Origin: Batkoa obscura
Taxonomy: Eukaryota; Entomophthoromycota; Entomophthoromycetes; Entomophthorales; Batkoaceae
Direction of reading: 5' to 3'
NCBI GenBank assembly: GCA_030770535.1
Contig: JASVEC010000054.1
Coordinates: forward strand, 118,292-182,291
Length of the DNA: 64,000 nucleotides
Shown here: positions 44,127 through 55,460 of the stretch, in pieces
Layout of the letters: the number at the start of each line of letters is the position of its first letter
Numbering within the stretch: the stretch's first letter is position 1
The notes under the pieces: generated by a model
What the model was told of the DNA's origin: nothing
The model's input: only the letters and a program-made list of their open reading frames with translations
Database searches by the model: none
Translations under genes and position numbers: made by a program

Positions 44127-44257
44127 ATTTCATCTCCTTAGTACTTTACAAAAAGCCAAAATGAATTTCATTGGCTACTCTCTTTAAAAATAAAAATAAA
44201 AATTTATCTAGTTTATTGTTATTTTATTACTACTATTATTATAATATATTTTCATAA

Positions 44258-45041
44258 ATGAAGTTTAATCGAATCCATTTTAATATTCAACCCTGTTTAC
44301 AGACGATTAGTCAAAAGTCAGCATTATATAACAATTATCTCAAAGACATTGAAATAATACCCAATTTTATTAATGAAAAAGAAGAGGAAAAGTTAATATT
44401 ATTTAGTAATAAAAAAATGAAAAGGAAACAATATGAGTTAAACCATATCGATAATAAGATATTAAATTATAGAGAAGTCCAAGTTTCTAGCATTGAGGAT
44501 GAAGAAATTTTGAACATTATTGATAAAGTTCATGGAATGTTTAAAGATAAGATTTGGCTGCCTTTACATATTTTAGGTAATATTTTATCAATTGTTTTTT
44601 ATTTATTGTTCGTTTGATGTACTTAGATTTAAATAATAATGGTAAAATTTTACCTCATATTGATAACCATGAGGTAATTTAATAGATTATATATGTTTTA
44701 TAACAATAATAACAATAAATGTAGTTATCAGGTTCCATCATTATTGGACTATCTTTATTAAGCGATACTAAGATCAAGTTTCAACATCAAGATGGTGATC
44801 ATGAGTTTGAGCTATTAGCTAATCGTCGTTCACTTTATATTCAAAAGTAATACTTTGTTTTTTTGTTTAAGTTTAGCATTATTTATTTATAATTAGAGAT
44901 TCAATAAGATATAATTATTTACATAGTATAATGAATGATAACAATGAATTTTTATTTAATAACCAAGTTTATTCAAGTGGTAGAAGAATTTCTTGGCTCT
45001 TTAGAGTAATTTCATTTATTTATCATTATTACAATTACTAA
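44258..45041 (+). CDS. ALKBH7-like mitochondrial 2-oxoglutarate/Fe(II) dioxygenase (210 aa, 4 exons)
   Basis: Exons 44258-44576, 44627-44673, 44725-44846 and 44897-45041 splice in frame; the acceptor after AATGTAG at 44724, not the later one after ATCAG, keeps the frame. ALKBH7 in animals is a mitochondrial matrix protein linked to programmed necrosis and fatty-acid metabolism. The conserved run includes NFINEKEEEKLILF, the iron ligands His117 and Asp119 in ILPHIDNHE, GSIIIGLSLLSDTKIKF, LYIQKDSIRYNYLHSIM with the third ligand His172, and GRRIS (Arg192/Arg193) for 2-oxoglutarate. Length (210 aa; human about 221) and domain order agree. The N-terminus lacks acidic residues in the first 20, fitting mitochondrial import. 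It follows Nup96 by 131 bp and converges on the next gene. Confidence 0.85.
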
Positions 45042-45184
45042 TTTAACCCAAGGATGCTAAACTATAAAAATTATAAAAACAAACAAAGTATGTTTTATGT
45101 TTATTGCTATGAAAAAAGCAAAGGATGCAAAAATAAAGTTAGAAAGGGAAATACACTGCTTTTTTAAGTATAATAAATAATTAG

Positions 45185-45859
45185 TTATGATTTAAAATTA
45201 ATAGGCTTCAATTCTAAAACTCCTAATTTTTCTCTTTTCTCTTTTTCCAATATATCAAAATCATCATTTATAAATAAGCTATTAGTATTACTCGAATTAC
45301 CATTATTTGTCTGATATGTTATAAGCTTCGAGTTATTTTTCATTATCGACCACCAGTAATTTCCTAACGGTTGTTTACTATTATTTCTGGTCATTACCAG
45401 GGTATTTAGAATAATTCGATGTATAAATAATGAATTATTAAAATAATTGGCGTTGTTACTATTAGTTTTACTGTCACTACTATTGCTACTATTAAAAAAA
45501 GATCCAAGGTCAATTTGATAAATCAAATTATTTAACTCTCCTTTTTTCTTATATTTTAACCGTCTTAAACTTCCAGTTTCTGACTCAAAGTCGACATCTA
45601 TCACCTCTTCTTCTTTGAGTTTAATGATGTCTTTTTGTTTAGTTATTATTTGTTGACTTTCGATTTGGCCTTGGGTACTTTTACTTTTGGTTATTAATTT
45701 CAACGCCACTGAAGTTGGCTTAATCTCCTGTTGTGGCTGTGTGGGTTGACTGGTATTTTGTTTATTATTATTATTGTATTTTAATTTAAGCATAAATTCT
45801 AATTACCTTAGTGGCCACCAACTCGACACTTTTTCTGGTATTAAAGACCATAAACTCAT
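45185..45859 (-). CDS. Unrecognised 205-residue basic protein (2 exons)
   Basis: Minus-strand exons 45859-45807 and 45749-45185 join in frame across a 57-bp intron. This replaces the weaker start inside the intron (MLKLKYNNNNK at 45793) with the N-terminus MSLWSLIPEKVSSWWPL. Seen: an aromatic N-terminal peptide, a Gln/Pro-rich linker, an acidic patch (EEEVIDVDFESETG) followed by basic RRLKYKKKG, Asn/Ser-rich inserts, and a segment with SLFIHRIILNTLVMTRN. There are no membrane helices and no motif I can name. The compactness of the neighbourhood and the clean intron argue that it is a real gene. The function is unknown. Confidence 0.65.
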
Positions 45860-46427
45860 ACTTGCTTCTATTTAGTGAGTTAAATTGATAAAATATTAAA
45901 TTTATGATCTGAACTAAATTTTTAAAGAGGCATAAGTTACTTAGCTAAATGAAGTTATTCTTAATTCCTATTGGTTAATTTAAATATAAAAAATACAATC
46001 ATCTTCATACTTCTATTAGCATTAAAACTTAAATTAGTGTTTAATAATCAAATTCAAAGTTTTAACTGCTGTCTTTTAAATAGTAAACTGTAAATAATAA
46101 CTTTAATTGATAAAGCAACGTAAATGGTATAGATAATTTGAAGCTGACTATTGAATTGAAAATTGAAAAATAAAAAAATTAAACTTTGTAATTATTTTAA
46201 ATTAGCTTTAAGATAATAATCATAAAAATTAGTCATATTTCTAAGCCAAAAGTTTGGGCTAAATCTTATCCAAAACCTTACAAATTAAAAAGTAAAAAAC
46301 TTGTTTTTATTAAAATTGCCCAATAATAATGATTTGCCAAAGAAAAAGTTCCAAAAATAACAGCTAAAAGAAAAAGGAGGCTAAAAACCAACAACAGTTT
46401 TTTTATATTGGTATTTATTTTTAAAGA
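45860..46427. promoter_or_regulatory. Divergent promoter region
   Basis: About 570 bp between two divergently transcribed genes (the 205-residue protein and the HMG-box protein). No specific site was identified. Confidence 0.4.
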
Positions 46428-47459
46428 ATGCAGGATAAAAATAAAGGGATGGAAGATAACGAAGAAATTAAATTAAGTAAAAAAGATGTTAAGCAGGTAA
46501 TCTATTTTATATCATGTAAAAACTAATATCTTATTTGTGACAATTAGTTAGCAGAATGTTTTAGTATCATATCAGAAAAAAGTAATCTTATAGCACAGAT
46601 GTTGGCTAATCTTTGTTTGTCAAACAATAACAATATTAAACATGAGCTTACTATTAATGGGAATCATAACGCTAAAGCCAGTAGTAAACAAAGTCAAGAA
46701 AAAGGGACTGTAGTTAAAAAAAGAGGTAGAAAAAGTAAAGCTTCAAATGATGAAGATCCAGTACCAAATCCCAACTTAAATGACAATGATGATGATAACG
46801 AAAACGATACCAATGAAAACAGCACCAATGAAAACGAATCTAATGATAATAATAATTCTACTGAGGAAAAAACAAAGAGAAAGTATAATAAAAGGACTAA
46901 ACAAAAGCCAGATCCGAACGCACCAAAGAAGCCAAATACAGCATATATGTTATATTGTTTAGATAAACGAAGCCAAGTAGTGGAAGCTAATCCTCATTTA
47001 GGGGCTAATGATATCTTTCGATTTTTAGGAGAGTCTTGGCGTACGTTGGGTCCAGATGAAAAAAAAGAATACTTGAGTCGATACCAACGGGAGAAAGTGA
47101 TTTATGATCAAAAAATGGATGAGTATAAAAAGAGTGATAGTTATCTGCTTAGAATGTTAAATAAAAAAAATTCAGTGAGTAATGGTAATGGAGCAGAAAC
47201 CAATATTAAAAAGAAGAAAAAATATAGCAAAAAGAAGGATATAGGTAATGGGAGTACTGATGCTGATACCGCAAAATTAGAGTTGAATGGTGGTTTAAAT
47301 AAAAAGGATGCTATAGTAAACTATGGTATTACAAACAATAACAATGGTTCTGTTCAACCTTCTTTAGAAAATCAAGTAGAAATAGCACAAACTCCACAAG
47401 AAAATAAACAAGAAAGTAATAATATAATAAATCAAACTAATTCGGTTTTGTCTAATTAA
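46428..47459 (+). CDS. HMG-box DNA-binding protein (326 aa, 2 exons)
   Basis: Exon 1 is 46428-46496 and exon 2 is 46548-47459, joined by a 51-bp intron; the ATG at 46428 gives a longer N-terminus (MQDKNKGMEDNEEIKLSKKDVKQLAECFSII) than the ATG at 46599. HMG boxes bind the DNA minor groove and bend it. The single box is at residues ~165-238: DPNAPKKPNTAYMLYCLDKR, GANDIFRFLGESWRTLGPDEKKEYLSRYQREK. Basic AT-hook-like RGRKSK and an acidic Asn/Asp/Glu run lie before it, and a lysine-rich stretch (KKKKKYSKKK) and an Asn/Gln-rich tail after it. The non-sequence-specific Nhp6/HMGB type is more likely than a SOX/MAT type because of the DPNAPKKP entry. Confidence 0.85.
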
Positions 47460-47722
47460 AAAGGAGCTTTATTTTATGTTTGAAAATTAAGAAATAAATG
47501 AAAATAGTTTTTTATCTTTTTATCTGTTTCATACTTGTACACTTTTTTATCAATTTTATTTAAAGATAAAAAACGAACACTTATTAAATGAGATAATTGT
47601 CCAATCATTACTGATAACGATCCATTCATTATTAAAGAATGGTTTGTATTATTTAATCAGATAAAAATAGACAAGTTTGAATTCATAAACTTATTTCTTT
47701 AAATATTATTTAAACAATAAAG
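47460..47722. promoter_or_regulatory. Short intergenic region before the SPF45-like gene
   Basis: About 260 bp holding the 3' end of the HMG-box gene and the next promoter. No clear motif. Confidence 0.3.
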
Positions 47723-48355
47723 ATGAGTTTGTATGGCGATTTACCAGCCCCACAAAAGGCATTAGATAGTATTCAAATTGAGGATAAAGCATTGAAAGTG
47801 GTCAGTAAAGCGGATGATAAAAATGAAACTTTAACAATTAAAGGTAGGTAATCAATTAGTAAATTTATTATAATTTAAAAAATATAATAAAGCTCTTAAA
47901 ATATTCCTATTATCTTAGCTATACCACTCGATTTTTTACCCGCTAGTTTGAAGAGGAAAGCGGTCAATAATGATAAAAAAAATTTAAAAAAAAGTTTTAA
48001 TTATAAGGTTGTTGAGGCTGACGTTGTTGACCAAAAGATAGAAGAAGAGAATGAAGAAGTAGAAGTAAATCAAGTTGAAAAGGAAGAGGAAGTCATAGAT
48101 TATGAAGTCTATGACCCTAAAGTACCAAATGAATATGAAAAGATGTGTGAACTAAGAGAAATGATTGCGACCAAAGCCAATAACACTAATAATGAAATGG
48201 AGTATGATAATTACACTATGGACTATAATGGCAATTTTGAAGAAGAAGAAGAAGAAGGGGAGACCTTTAACAAAGTCAGTATCAATAAAGCCGATTTAGC
48301 CATTTCTGGAGAAGAAGCTTACCTTAAAAGACTTCAGTTAAGTAAAGGGAAATGA
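47723..48355 (+). CDS. SPF45/RBM17-like protein lacking G-patch and RRM (185 aa, 2 exons)
   Basis: Exons 47723-47843 and 47919-48355 join in frame over a 75-bp intron. SPF45 is a splicing factor that uses a G-patch and a U2AF-homology RRM to act on alternative and second-step splicing. This protein has the family start MSLYGDLPAP, then IPLDFLPASLKRK, the typical YDPKVPNEYEKM (compare YDPxxPNDYEK) and, at the very end, SGEEAYLKRLQLSKGK. The last piece is the segment that sits just before the G-patch in plant and fungal relatives. The frame then stops at 48353-48355. No splice donor or downstream exon with a G-patch (GWxxGxGLG) was found in the following 200 bp. It is either a truncated gene or a specialised short form. 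Charged repeats (EEEEEEG, IEEENEEVEVNQ) fill the middle. Confidence 0.7.
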
Positions 48356-48534
48356 AAATTAAGAGCTTTTGAGATAGGATGGCTATTTATTTAAATAAAA
48401 AAATTTCTTAAAAAGAGAATAACAATTTATTTTAATTTTAAAGATTTTTAAAAAGAGCGCTAAACAGGTTAATGAATCAATAATATAAAACATAAAATTA
48501 AACAACTGTAATAAAATGTAGCATATATGTCAAA

Positions 48535-49403
48535 ATTGGTTTCTTTTAAGCTTAATAATGTCATTATCACGTCTGGTAATAAACATGATATATAAATTAT
48601 CATTATTAAGCTTATTTTTGATAGTAACATAGCTTTTTTTTAGTCTTGTTTGATTGACTGTCGACAGCTGAGATCCATTCCGGTTTGACCGAAAAATAGT
48701 TTCTTGCTTTTTTTATGAAGTTATTGGCCAGTTGGTCCCACTATCCGGGTTAAAATTATATTATAGATTAGTGTTACCACTATTATTAAGCCGGATGTTT
48801 AAGGCGCAAGTTTGGGTTTCTAGCAGTAGTACCAAATGGAATAGTAAGGTCCATTGTTATAAAATAAGAAACCGTGACACTGGAATAGTAGAACATAAAA
48901 TAAAGTATGTTATTCTTTTCAATATCGGTGCTTGGAACGCGATAAGGATCCAATCCATATCATGAGTAGAAGTTACAGTAAGCATGTGAACTTGATAGTA
49001 TAAGCGATAATGAGACATATAGTATAATTGTTTGATAGCAACGTGTAAGTGTTATTTCCTCAAATTAGTAAATTTTACTGTACCTTATAATGCTCAGTAA
49101 AGCAGCCAGCTCAATAGAAGTAATGATATTAGTAACTACCACACTAGACTTTAAAGCAAAATACCATATTGGGGTAGATATCGAAGTCTCTCTATTAGAA
49201 ATCATAATGGTATTTTCAACTATTGCTATAAGCAAGATGACTATTAGATAAAAGATAGTATTATTGATAACGATTATTGATCCTGTTGTTAGTTCCAAGT
49301 TATCTTTTAAGTTTAAGTTAGTACGAGTTATTCTTATTATTAGTAGGTTTGCTAGTAGAGAGATTGTAGAGATTGCTATATATTCTGTGTATTCTATGCT
49401 CAT
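48535..49403 (-). pseudogene. Dead receptor gene 1 of the tandem array
   Basis: The N-terminal third is still open (MSIEYTEYIAISTISLLANLL to SIELAALLSIIRYSKIY, 49403-49065) and aligns with helices 1-3 of the intact genes at 56008, 58345 and 60453. Downstream only scattered similarity survives: the FYCLP-type second loop near 48920-48950 and the helix 5-6 junction and LPD motif near 48545-48600. Helix 7 and the C-terminus are missing. Several frameshifts and stops are present. Confidence 0.8.
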
Positions 49404-49415
49404 TGTAGCTATCAA

Positions 49416-49823
49416 ATTAAAAACTAAAACGATTTTTAGTTTCTGATTTACTGCTCTGTATAAAAGTATTTTAAATTATACTATGGTAATTTCCCATGCG
49501 AAATTTTATGGTTAACTTGGAAAGCAAAGATTTAAAAGTAAAATGTAAAACCAAATTAGTATATGGCTAATCTTTATTTATAACAATAAAGTGCTGTTTA
49601 TATATTACTATTTAGAACAAAGGTTATAATATGGCCATAATTAACTTATTATTTGTTCTTTTTGTCTTTTGTAATTTTTAAGTTGATTTTCTAAATTTTA
49701 ATAGATTTTAATATTTATAAATTTATAAATTTAGATGAAATTGTTAAAAATAATTGTTAGTTTCATTATTTAGAATTTTCATAACTTAGATTTTACCTTC
49801 AAAGTAACTTTAAATTAAAAATA
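49416..49823. other. Non-coding gap, nothing recognised
   Basis: Upstream side of dead receptor gene 1. Confidence 0.4.
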
Positions 49824-49919
49824 TGGAAATGTTTTTTGATTTCATTATTTTCTCCATTTTTTAAGCACTATTTGAGTGGAAAGATTGTTAGTAAAATTCT
49901 TGAACAAAATACATCCCCA
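49824..49919 (-). mobile_element. MITE copy 29
   Basis: TGGAAATGTTTTTTGATTTC to AAATACATCCCCA, with the core TTTTTTAAGCACTATTTGAG. Confidence 0.8.
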
Positions 49920-50042
49920 TACATTATTTTTGACTCAAAAAAATAATTTAATTTAGTTAATTTTTTTATATCGTAATTCATCAATAAAGTTACTGTTAAT
50001 ATCTGATAATTGAAACAGATAAGAGGTTTTTAAATAAATATG

Positions 50043-52478
50043 TGGGGTTGTCTGATTAGTTTCATTATTTTATCCAATTTTTGAAAAATTTTGTGTTTTA
50101 AAAACTTCGCTTAAAATTCTATAAAATCAAATCTTTTATTAAAACAAAAGTACCCAGACACAGTTCTAAATCATTCTATTATAGTTTATACTGTAATTTA
50201 GTTGAGTTTCTACTAGATCTTAAATACATATTCTTATAAAACTTTATTGAGAAATATCTATTATCGACTGCTTTATAACCAACATTGCAGATTTGTTATC
50301 AAATAAATAAACTATTTTAATGTTGTAATTACATTATTAATATATTGCCAAGTTAATAAATAGCTGCATGGGAGGGAGTGGTTGGCCCCAAAACTATAAT
50401 TAACCATCCCTATATAGTACAAGTAATAATAGTTTTTACATATTATTACAGTTACTTGTTCTTTGACTATTTATTAACTTAGCTACCAATAACTTAAGTA
50501 ATCTTAACATTTAACAATCTATTTCTATCATTCAACAAACTACTCACTTGCTTAGTAAATATCGAAATTTTGAAATTCTCTGTTATCTTCGTAAGGTAAG
50601 CTGGGATCGATCTTTTAATTTTTCTGTTTTCTATAGACTCTATAACTTTAATTGGGACTATATCGCTTTTTTTTGATGTATCAAATACTGGATAACAATG
50701 TAGTTTATTGTTATGTTTAATAAAGTGTAAATACTTCTTAATGCCTTGCATCTCTATTATTGTTTTTGTATTTTTGTTTCTTTTATACTTTTTAAAAATT
50801 ATATCTGTTTTCCCATTATTAATAGTCGAGTTATTAATTTTATTATGCTCACAAATAAAAGCCTCAAATCTTGAAATTAATTGATCGATATCTTTATTTT
50901 ACCTAACACTTCAAAACTACTTTTCCATTTTGAAAGGTTTCCAAAATGTCTATCAACTATACTTTTTCCACGATGCTCAGCAAAAGAATTAAGATTAACA
51001 TTCAAACTACTATTTATTTTATGAATTTCTTTAAACATATAGTGTAGAAACTCTTGGGATCTAAAATGATTTCCTGTATCTGCCCATATATTAATTTTTG
51101 TAAGCTTTTTAAATAGAAGCTCTGTAGAGATCAAATTGATTAAACAATCTCCTGCATATACTGAATCATGATTTAATATTTCAGATGAATAATCAAAGTA
51201 AACTTTGGCTATTGTTTTATCATCTTTCAAACATAAAACACCAAAACCTAATACTGATATAGCTTGTTTATTATAATGATCTAGATTTATTGAATCTGGT
51301 CTTGTTCCTATTTCCATATTTTGTTTAAAATCTAAAATTATCATACAACTTTTGTTATTTAATTTTTTAATAGTTTCATTAAATGTGTTTTTTTGAGTAT
51401 CAACACAGAATTTATGTAATTTGTATAATTTTTCTTCTTCATTAAGAATTTATTTATCTCTGCTTTGTTTTTTGCTGTATTTATTTTATTTTCAAATAAC
51501 TTTTTTCTAACTGTATACTGGGTACATATATTACATAGATCCGTTTTTCTTGATGGATTTTTAAAATTACTTAGTATATATTTAAAAAATGTTGACCTAG
51601 CTACTGCTTTATCTCTTAGATCATTCAAATATTTACTATATATCATTATTCTACTTTTATTTAATATATATATATTATCTGATGAATATTTACTATCATT
51701 ATTTTTTTTATTAAATCTTGATGAAATAGTTGAATCATTTAGTAAATATTGTATGATAGTTTCAATTTAGTCATCTTTAATTTTTTTTGTATTTTTAATA
51801 ATATGTTTTAATGTTGATATTTTATTATTATTACTTGTTTTTGAATAATCATATTGATTTCTATTTATATTAAACCCAAAACTCTTACATTCATCAAAAG
51901 AATATACTGAAGCTATAGTTGATAATAACGCTACTTGTTGATTTTTGTTTCCTGTTTCCCTCAAAGCACTGATTTTATACGTTGCTTGATTAAGTTTATT
52001 ATCGATAGTAAACTTTGATAATATATCTTCTCTTCATTTTGTTTTATTATAAAATTCCATAAACCTTGGGTTGTTATAAGTAGCTCTTAAAATTGATGTA
52101 AATGAATTACAATGTTTATATTGTGTACTCCTCCCTATCGTATTGAAATTTTCAAAAAATTGATTTCGAAGTTTAGTTATGAAAGTTTGCATTTTATTTT
52201 TATTTCAACAAAAAATAAAGTCAAATAAGTGTATTTATATAATTATATAATCATATAGTTATATATTATATATCTGTTAAATACCTAATAGAACTAATAT
52301 AAAGTACATAATTAGGAAAATTAGCTATTTAAGAAAAGGAAACAATTAAAATAAGTTTTAAATAGAGACATTTAACTTTAGACTTTTTAGATTTAACCGT
52401 TATATTGGACACAAATTTAAAATTTTAAAATTTGGATTAATTTCTAAGTAAATTCTGAAACCAATTAGGACAGCCCCA
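50043..52478 (-). mobile_element. Full-length but broken copy of the large transposon
   Basis: Both termini are present: the 3' end (TGGGGTTGTCTGATTAG...) at 50043 and the 5' end (...TTAGGACAGCCCCA) at 52478. This gives 2.44 kb, which confirms the element limits deduced at 12872-15247. The transposase is broken into four larger open pieces (51964-51767, 51646-51359, 51344-50877, 50751-50494) by roughly five frameshifts or stops. No MITE has inserted in it. It is less eroded than the copy at 25055, so it may be a younger insertion. It sits inside the receptor array. Confidence 0.88.
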
Positions 52479-52499
52479 TATTCTTTTAATAAATGATAA

Positions 52500-52930
52500 C
52501 TATTTTTAAATATAGCATGAGTTTGAATAAAAGCACTAATTAACATTTAAATTCAAGACAAAGTAGTAAAAAAAATTACTAGACTGGATAGTAATAATGA
52601 TGCTTTAAAGTACAATGATGAGGTTAGAATAAAAATAGTTATCCTGAGGACTTTTTTAAAAAATAATATAGATTTTGGATTGTTGATGTTATAATAACTA
52701 GCAAGATGGAATGTATAAATAAGTCAAGTCAAAGAACTTGAAAATAATGTTGTCAGTTACAATGTTTATGACTATGATATGTACGATCAATAGAGAAGAA
52801 TGAAATGTACAGTAATTCAACAATGATCAATAACACTATTAGTGAAATGATTAATACAAAATAATGATATTAATAATATGGAAACAAAAGATAAAAAGCA
52901 ACTAAAAAAGTTATTTTAAAAAGAACAGTA
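52500..52930 (+). pseudogene. Relic of a recurring plus-strand sequence in the array spacers
   Basis: Eroded sequence that shares order and short motifs with 54990-55260, 57690-58300, 59980-60420 and 62290-62770. Shared motifs are an ATGAGTTTGAATAAAAG-like start, AATGATGCTTTAAAG, and a VYDYDMYD-coding segment. No frame survives beyond a few dozen codons. The original product is unknown. Confidence 0.45.
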
Positions 52931-53016
52931 TGATAGTTTTTATTATCTCATAACAAGTGATATATTAAACATTCAATAAAATAATTGAACTCTTATTTTA
53001 TTTGAAAAAAACTATT

Positions 53017-53101
53017 TGAGGATGTATTTTTTATTTAAAAGTTTTAAATAAATAGCGCTTAGAAAATAGAAAAAGTGGTGAAGCTAAAAAAAGTATCCCC
53101 A
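53017..53101 (+). mobile_element. MITE copy 30, internally shortened
   Basis: TGAGGATGTATTTTTTATTT, then ATAGCGCTTAGAAAATAG and ...AGTATCCCCA. About 15 bases of the left half are missing. It lies at the C-terminal end of dead receptor gene 2. Confidence 0.75.
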
Positions 53102-53103
53102 TT

Positions 53104-54133
53104 TTAATTTGGACATTTAAACATTTTTGAATTGATTGATGGACTAATAAAATAAAACAAGATGAAGTAAACCCTAGACAAAGCAAAAAGTAATTGGTCC
53201 AAATAACAATATTTATATTAGGATTTGTTTGTATTACGCTTAATAAGGTTGCTATCAGATCTGGTGATAAAGATAATATATAGTCTACTAATACGACACT
53301 CATTTTAATGACTAATTTGGCTTTTTTAATCTTAATTGACTAACTATTGATGCCTGAGATTCATCTAAACATAGTTAAAGTATGCCTCTTTGCTTTTTTT
53401 GTGTTTCAGTCACTATTTTAATTCCTCTATTGATTACAAAATAATATCGTACATCATTGTTAGTGGTATCGCTATTAGATTGGTTGTTTCTAAGACGTAA
53501 ACTTAATCCGTTAAAATAAAACCAAAAACAATAGAGGAGCCCATTATTCTAAGGTAAGAAAAAGCAATATTGGTATGAAAAAAAACAAACAAGTAATCAT
53601 GGTGATATTCTTGATGAACTAATGACATAAAAAAGAAAAGAAAATTTATCATCTTTTCAATATTAATACTTGGTAAACGATAAAAGTTGAATTCTTGCCG
53701 TGTATATGAACTAAGTTAACATGTAAATCAGACAGTATAATTAATGATGTTGGAGATAGTACTGATAATAAGTGATGATACATTGTATTTACTTGTCTAT
53801 GTAAATAAATTTTACAGTATTCTATAGTACTTAAGAAGCCAGATAACTTAACAGAAATAATAATGGTAGTGCTTACTACACTAAAATTTAAAGGATAGTA
53901 TCAAGTTGGATTGGATACTTATAGCTTACTATCGACTGTTATGTTGTTTTCAGAAATCATTCCACGTAAATGATGATTACATAGAAAATAATATTGTTAA
54001 ACGTTAACATTGGTGTTAATATTAATTCTAAATTGTTTTTTAGTGATGATTCAATTGGGATTATACTAATTATCAATAGGCTTATTAATAGAGAAATTAC
54101 TGATATCGTCAAATAAATAATGAATTCTATATT
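53104..54133 (-). pseudogene. Dead receptor gene 2 of the tandem array
   Basis: An N-terminal piece (MNIEFIIYLTISVISLL..., start aligned with the paralogues at 54133) and a C-terminal piece (53303-53104; LPDLIATLLS-like SPDLIATLLS, then LGFTSSCFILLVHQSIQKCL) are open. Between them the similarity continues in changing frames with several stops. The MITE 53017-53101 replaces the last residues and the 3' flank. Confidence 0.8.
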
Positions 54134-54228
54134 CATTGCTATCATAAAGTTACAAGCATTGTTTTTGAAACTAATCTCATTCATTTATCAATGTTCTAAT
54201 TAATTATGAGGGTTAGTTTTTTTATTCA

Positions 54229-54406
54229 TATAACAATATAGGCAATTGATATAGACGGCAATAAAGTAGATTTTTATCAGATAGTCGATTTTGATTATAT
54301 CTAATAATGAAGAGGATTCGAAATGCTTGATTTTGGCAAATCAAGATTAGCTATCTAATAAGAGTCTACTTTATTATCGCCTATATCAATTGGCTATATT
54401 GTTATA
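54229..54406. repeat. Near-complete hairpin element (~178 bp)
   Basis: Arms of about 75 bases (TATAACAATATAGGCAATTG ... against CAATTGGCTATATTGTTATA) leave only about 25 bases of loop. It begins 45 bp upstream of the reading frame of dead receptor gene 2. No other copy was seen in the window. Confidence 0.82.
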
Positions 54407-54409
54407 GTA

Positions 54410-54985
54410 TCCTTTTAAATTAATTTAGGTCGTAAAAAAATTATGAACTGGTTTTTTATTGTATAATTGTAGCCTAAAATATGAGAATTCTTTGTTTTTA
54501 AAAATGCAAAGCCCTTAAGTTCTTATATAAAAAAGCAGTGGTTAAAAAGGAATGTAAGCTTCTATCTTTTGAAATTTGGAATTTGGCTTATCAATTGCTC
54601 AAACAAGTTCATTTTCATATGAAACTCCTATCTAACAAAAAACAGATATAGTATAGATAAGTTAGGTTTTCAAAGTCTTTAAAAAAATCAACATAATCTA
54701 TTTGTTTAAAGACTAGATAAAAAGAGAGATATTTTTACATCCAAAAGCAGCTTATATTTTAACTTAACATCACTATAAAAGTATTGGCTAGAATCCTTTA
54801 TATTTTGAAAGAATTCCAAAACCTTGAGTGATTTATTAACAACAAATTGATGAATGTATCATAGGAGAGGAAAGAAACGTCATAAAATGAGCATTTTTTT
54901 CAACTTCTTTCATCTAATCAGATTTTTGTTTATTTGAAATTGCCAACCTAATCAACCCTTACTCCGCAGATAAAGAGCACACTGA
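54410..54985. other. Non-coding gap, nothing recognised
   Basis: Array spacer without open frames or known repeats. Confidence 0.4.
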
Positions 54986-54989
54986 ATTA

Positions 54990-55460
54990 GCTACATTTCC
55001 TTCTACAATGGAAACGCTGACTAAAGTTTAGATAAAGAAAATAGAACGTTGAAATTCAGTAACGAGTTTTATGATAAAGATCATCCTTTAAAAAATAATG
55101 ATAATATCAGAATGGATGTGATCCGTTTGCCATGTATGATAGCACACTCTTTAAAAAAATAAATAGTTATGAAATTATTAGCACTTATATTAATGACAAA
55201 TAAAATGAAAGAATAGCGAGAGACAGACAAAGTAGCTAAAAAATAACCTATAAATTATTAAGTTCGTAGCCTCAAGATATTAAGTAAAAAATGGTATGTA
55301 ATTTATGGGAGGTAATAATGGCCGATGATGAAACTATTGAAATGATTCTAACATGATATTGATGATAGTAGTACCATATCAATACTAAATAAAAAGAAAA
55401 AATTGTATTGAGAAGGTCGTATCGTTGATATAATTAAGCTATTTTTTGAGGAAAGATTAC
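54990..55460 (+). pseudogene. Relic of the recurring spacer sequence
   Basis: GATCATCCTTTAAAAAATAATGATAATATCAG corresponds to GGATGCTCTAAAAAATAATG at 60069-60088 and to AATGATGCTTTAAAG at 52597. The order of remaining short similarities is the same as in the other spacers. Heavily eroded. Confidence 0.4.
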
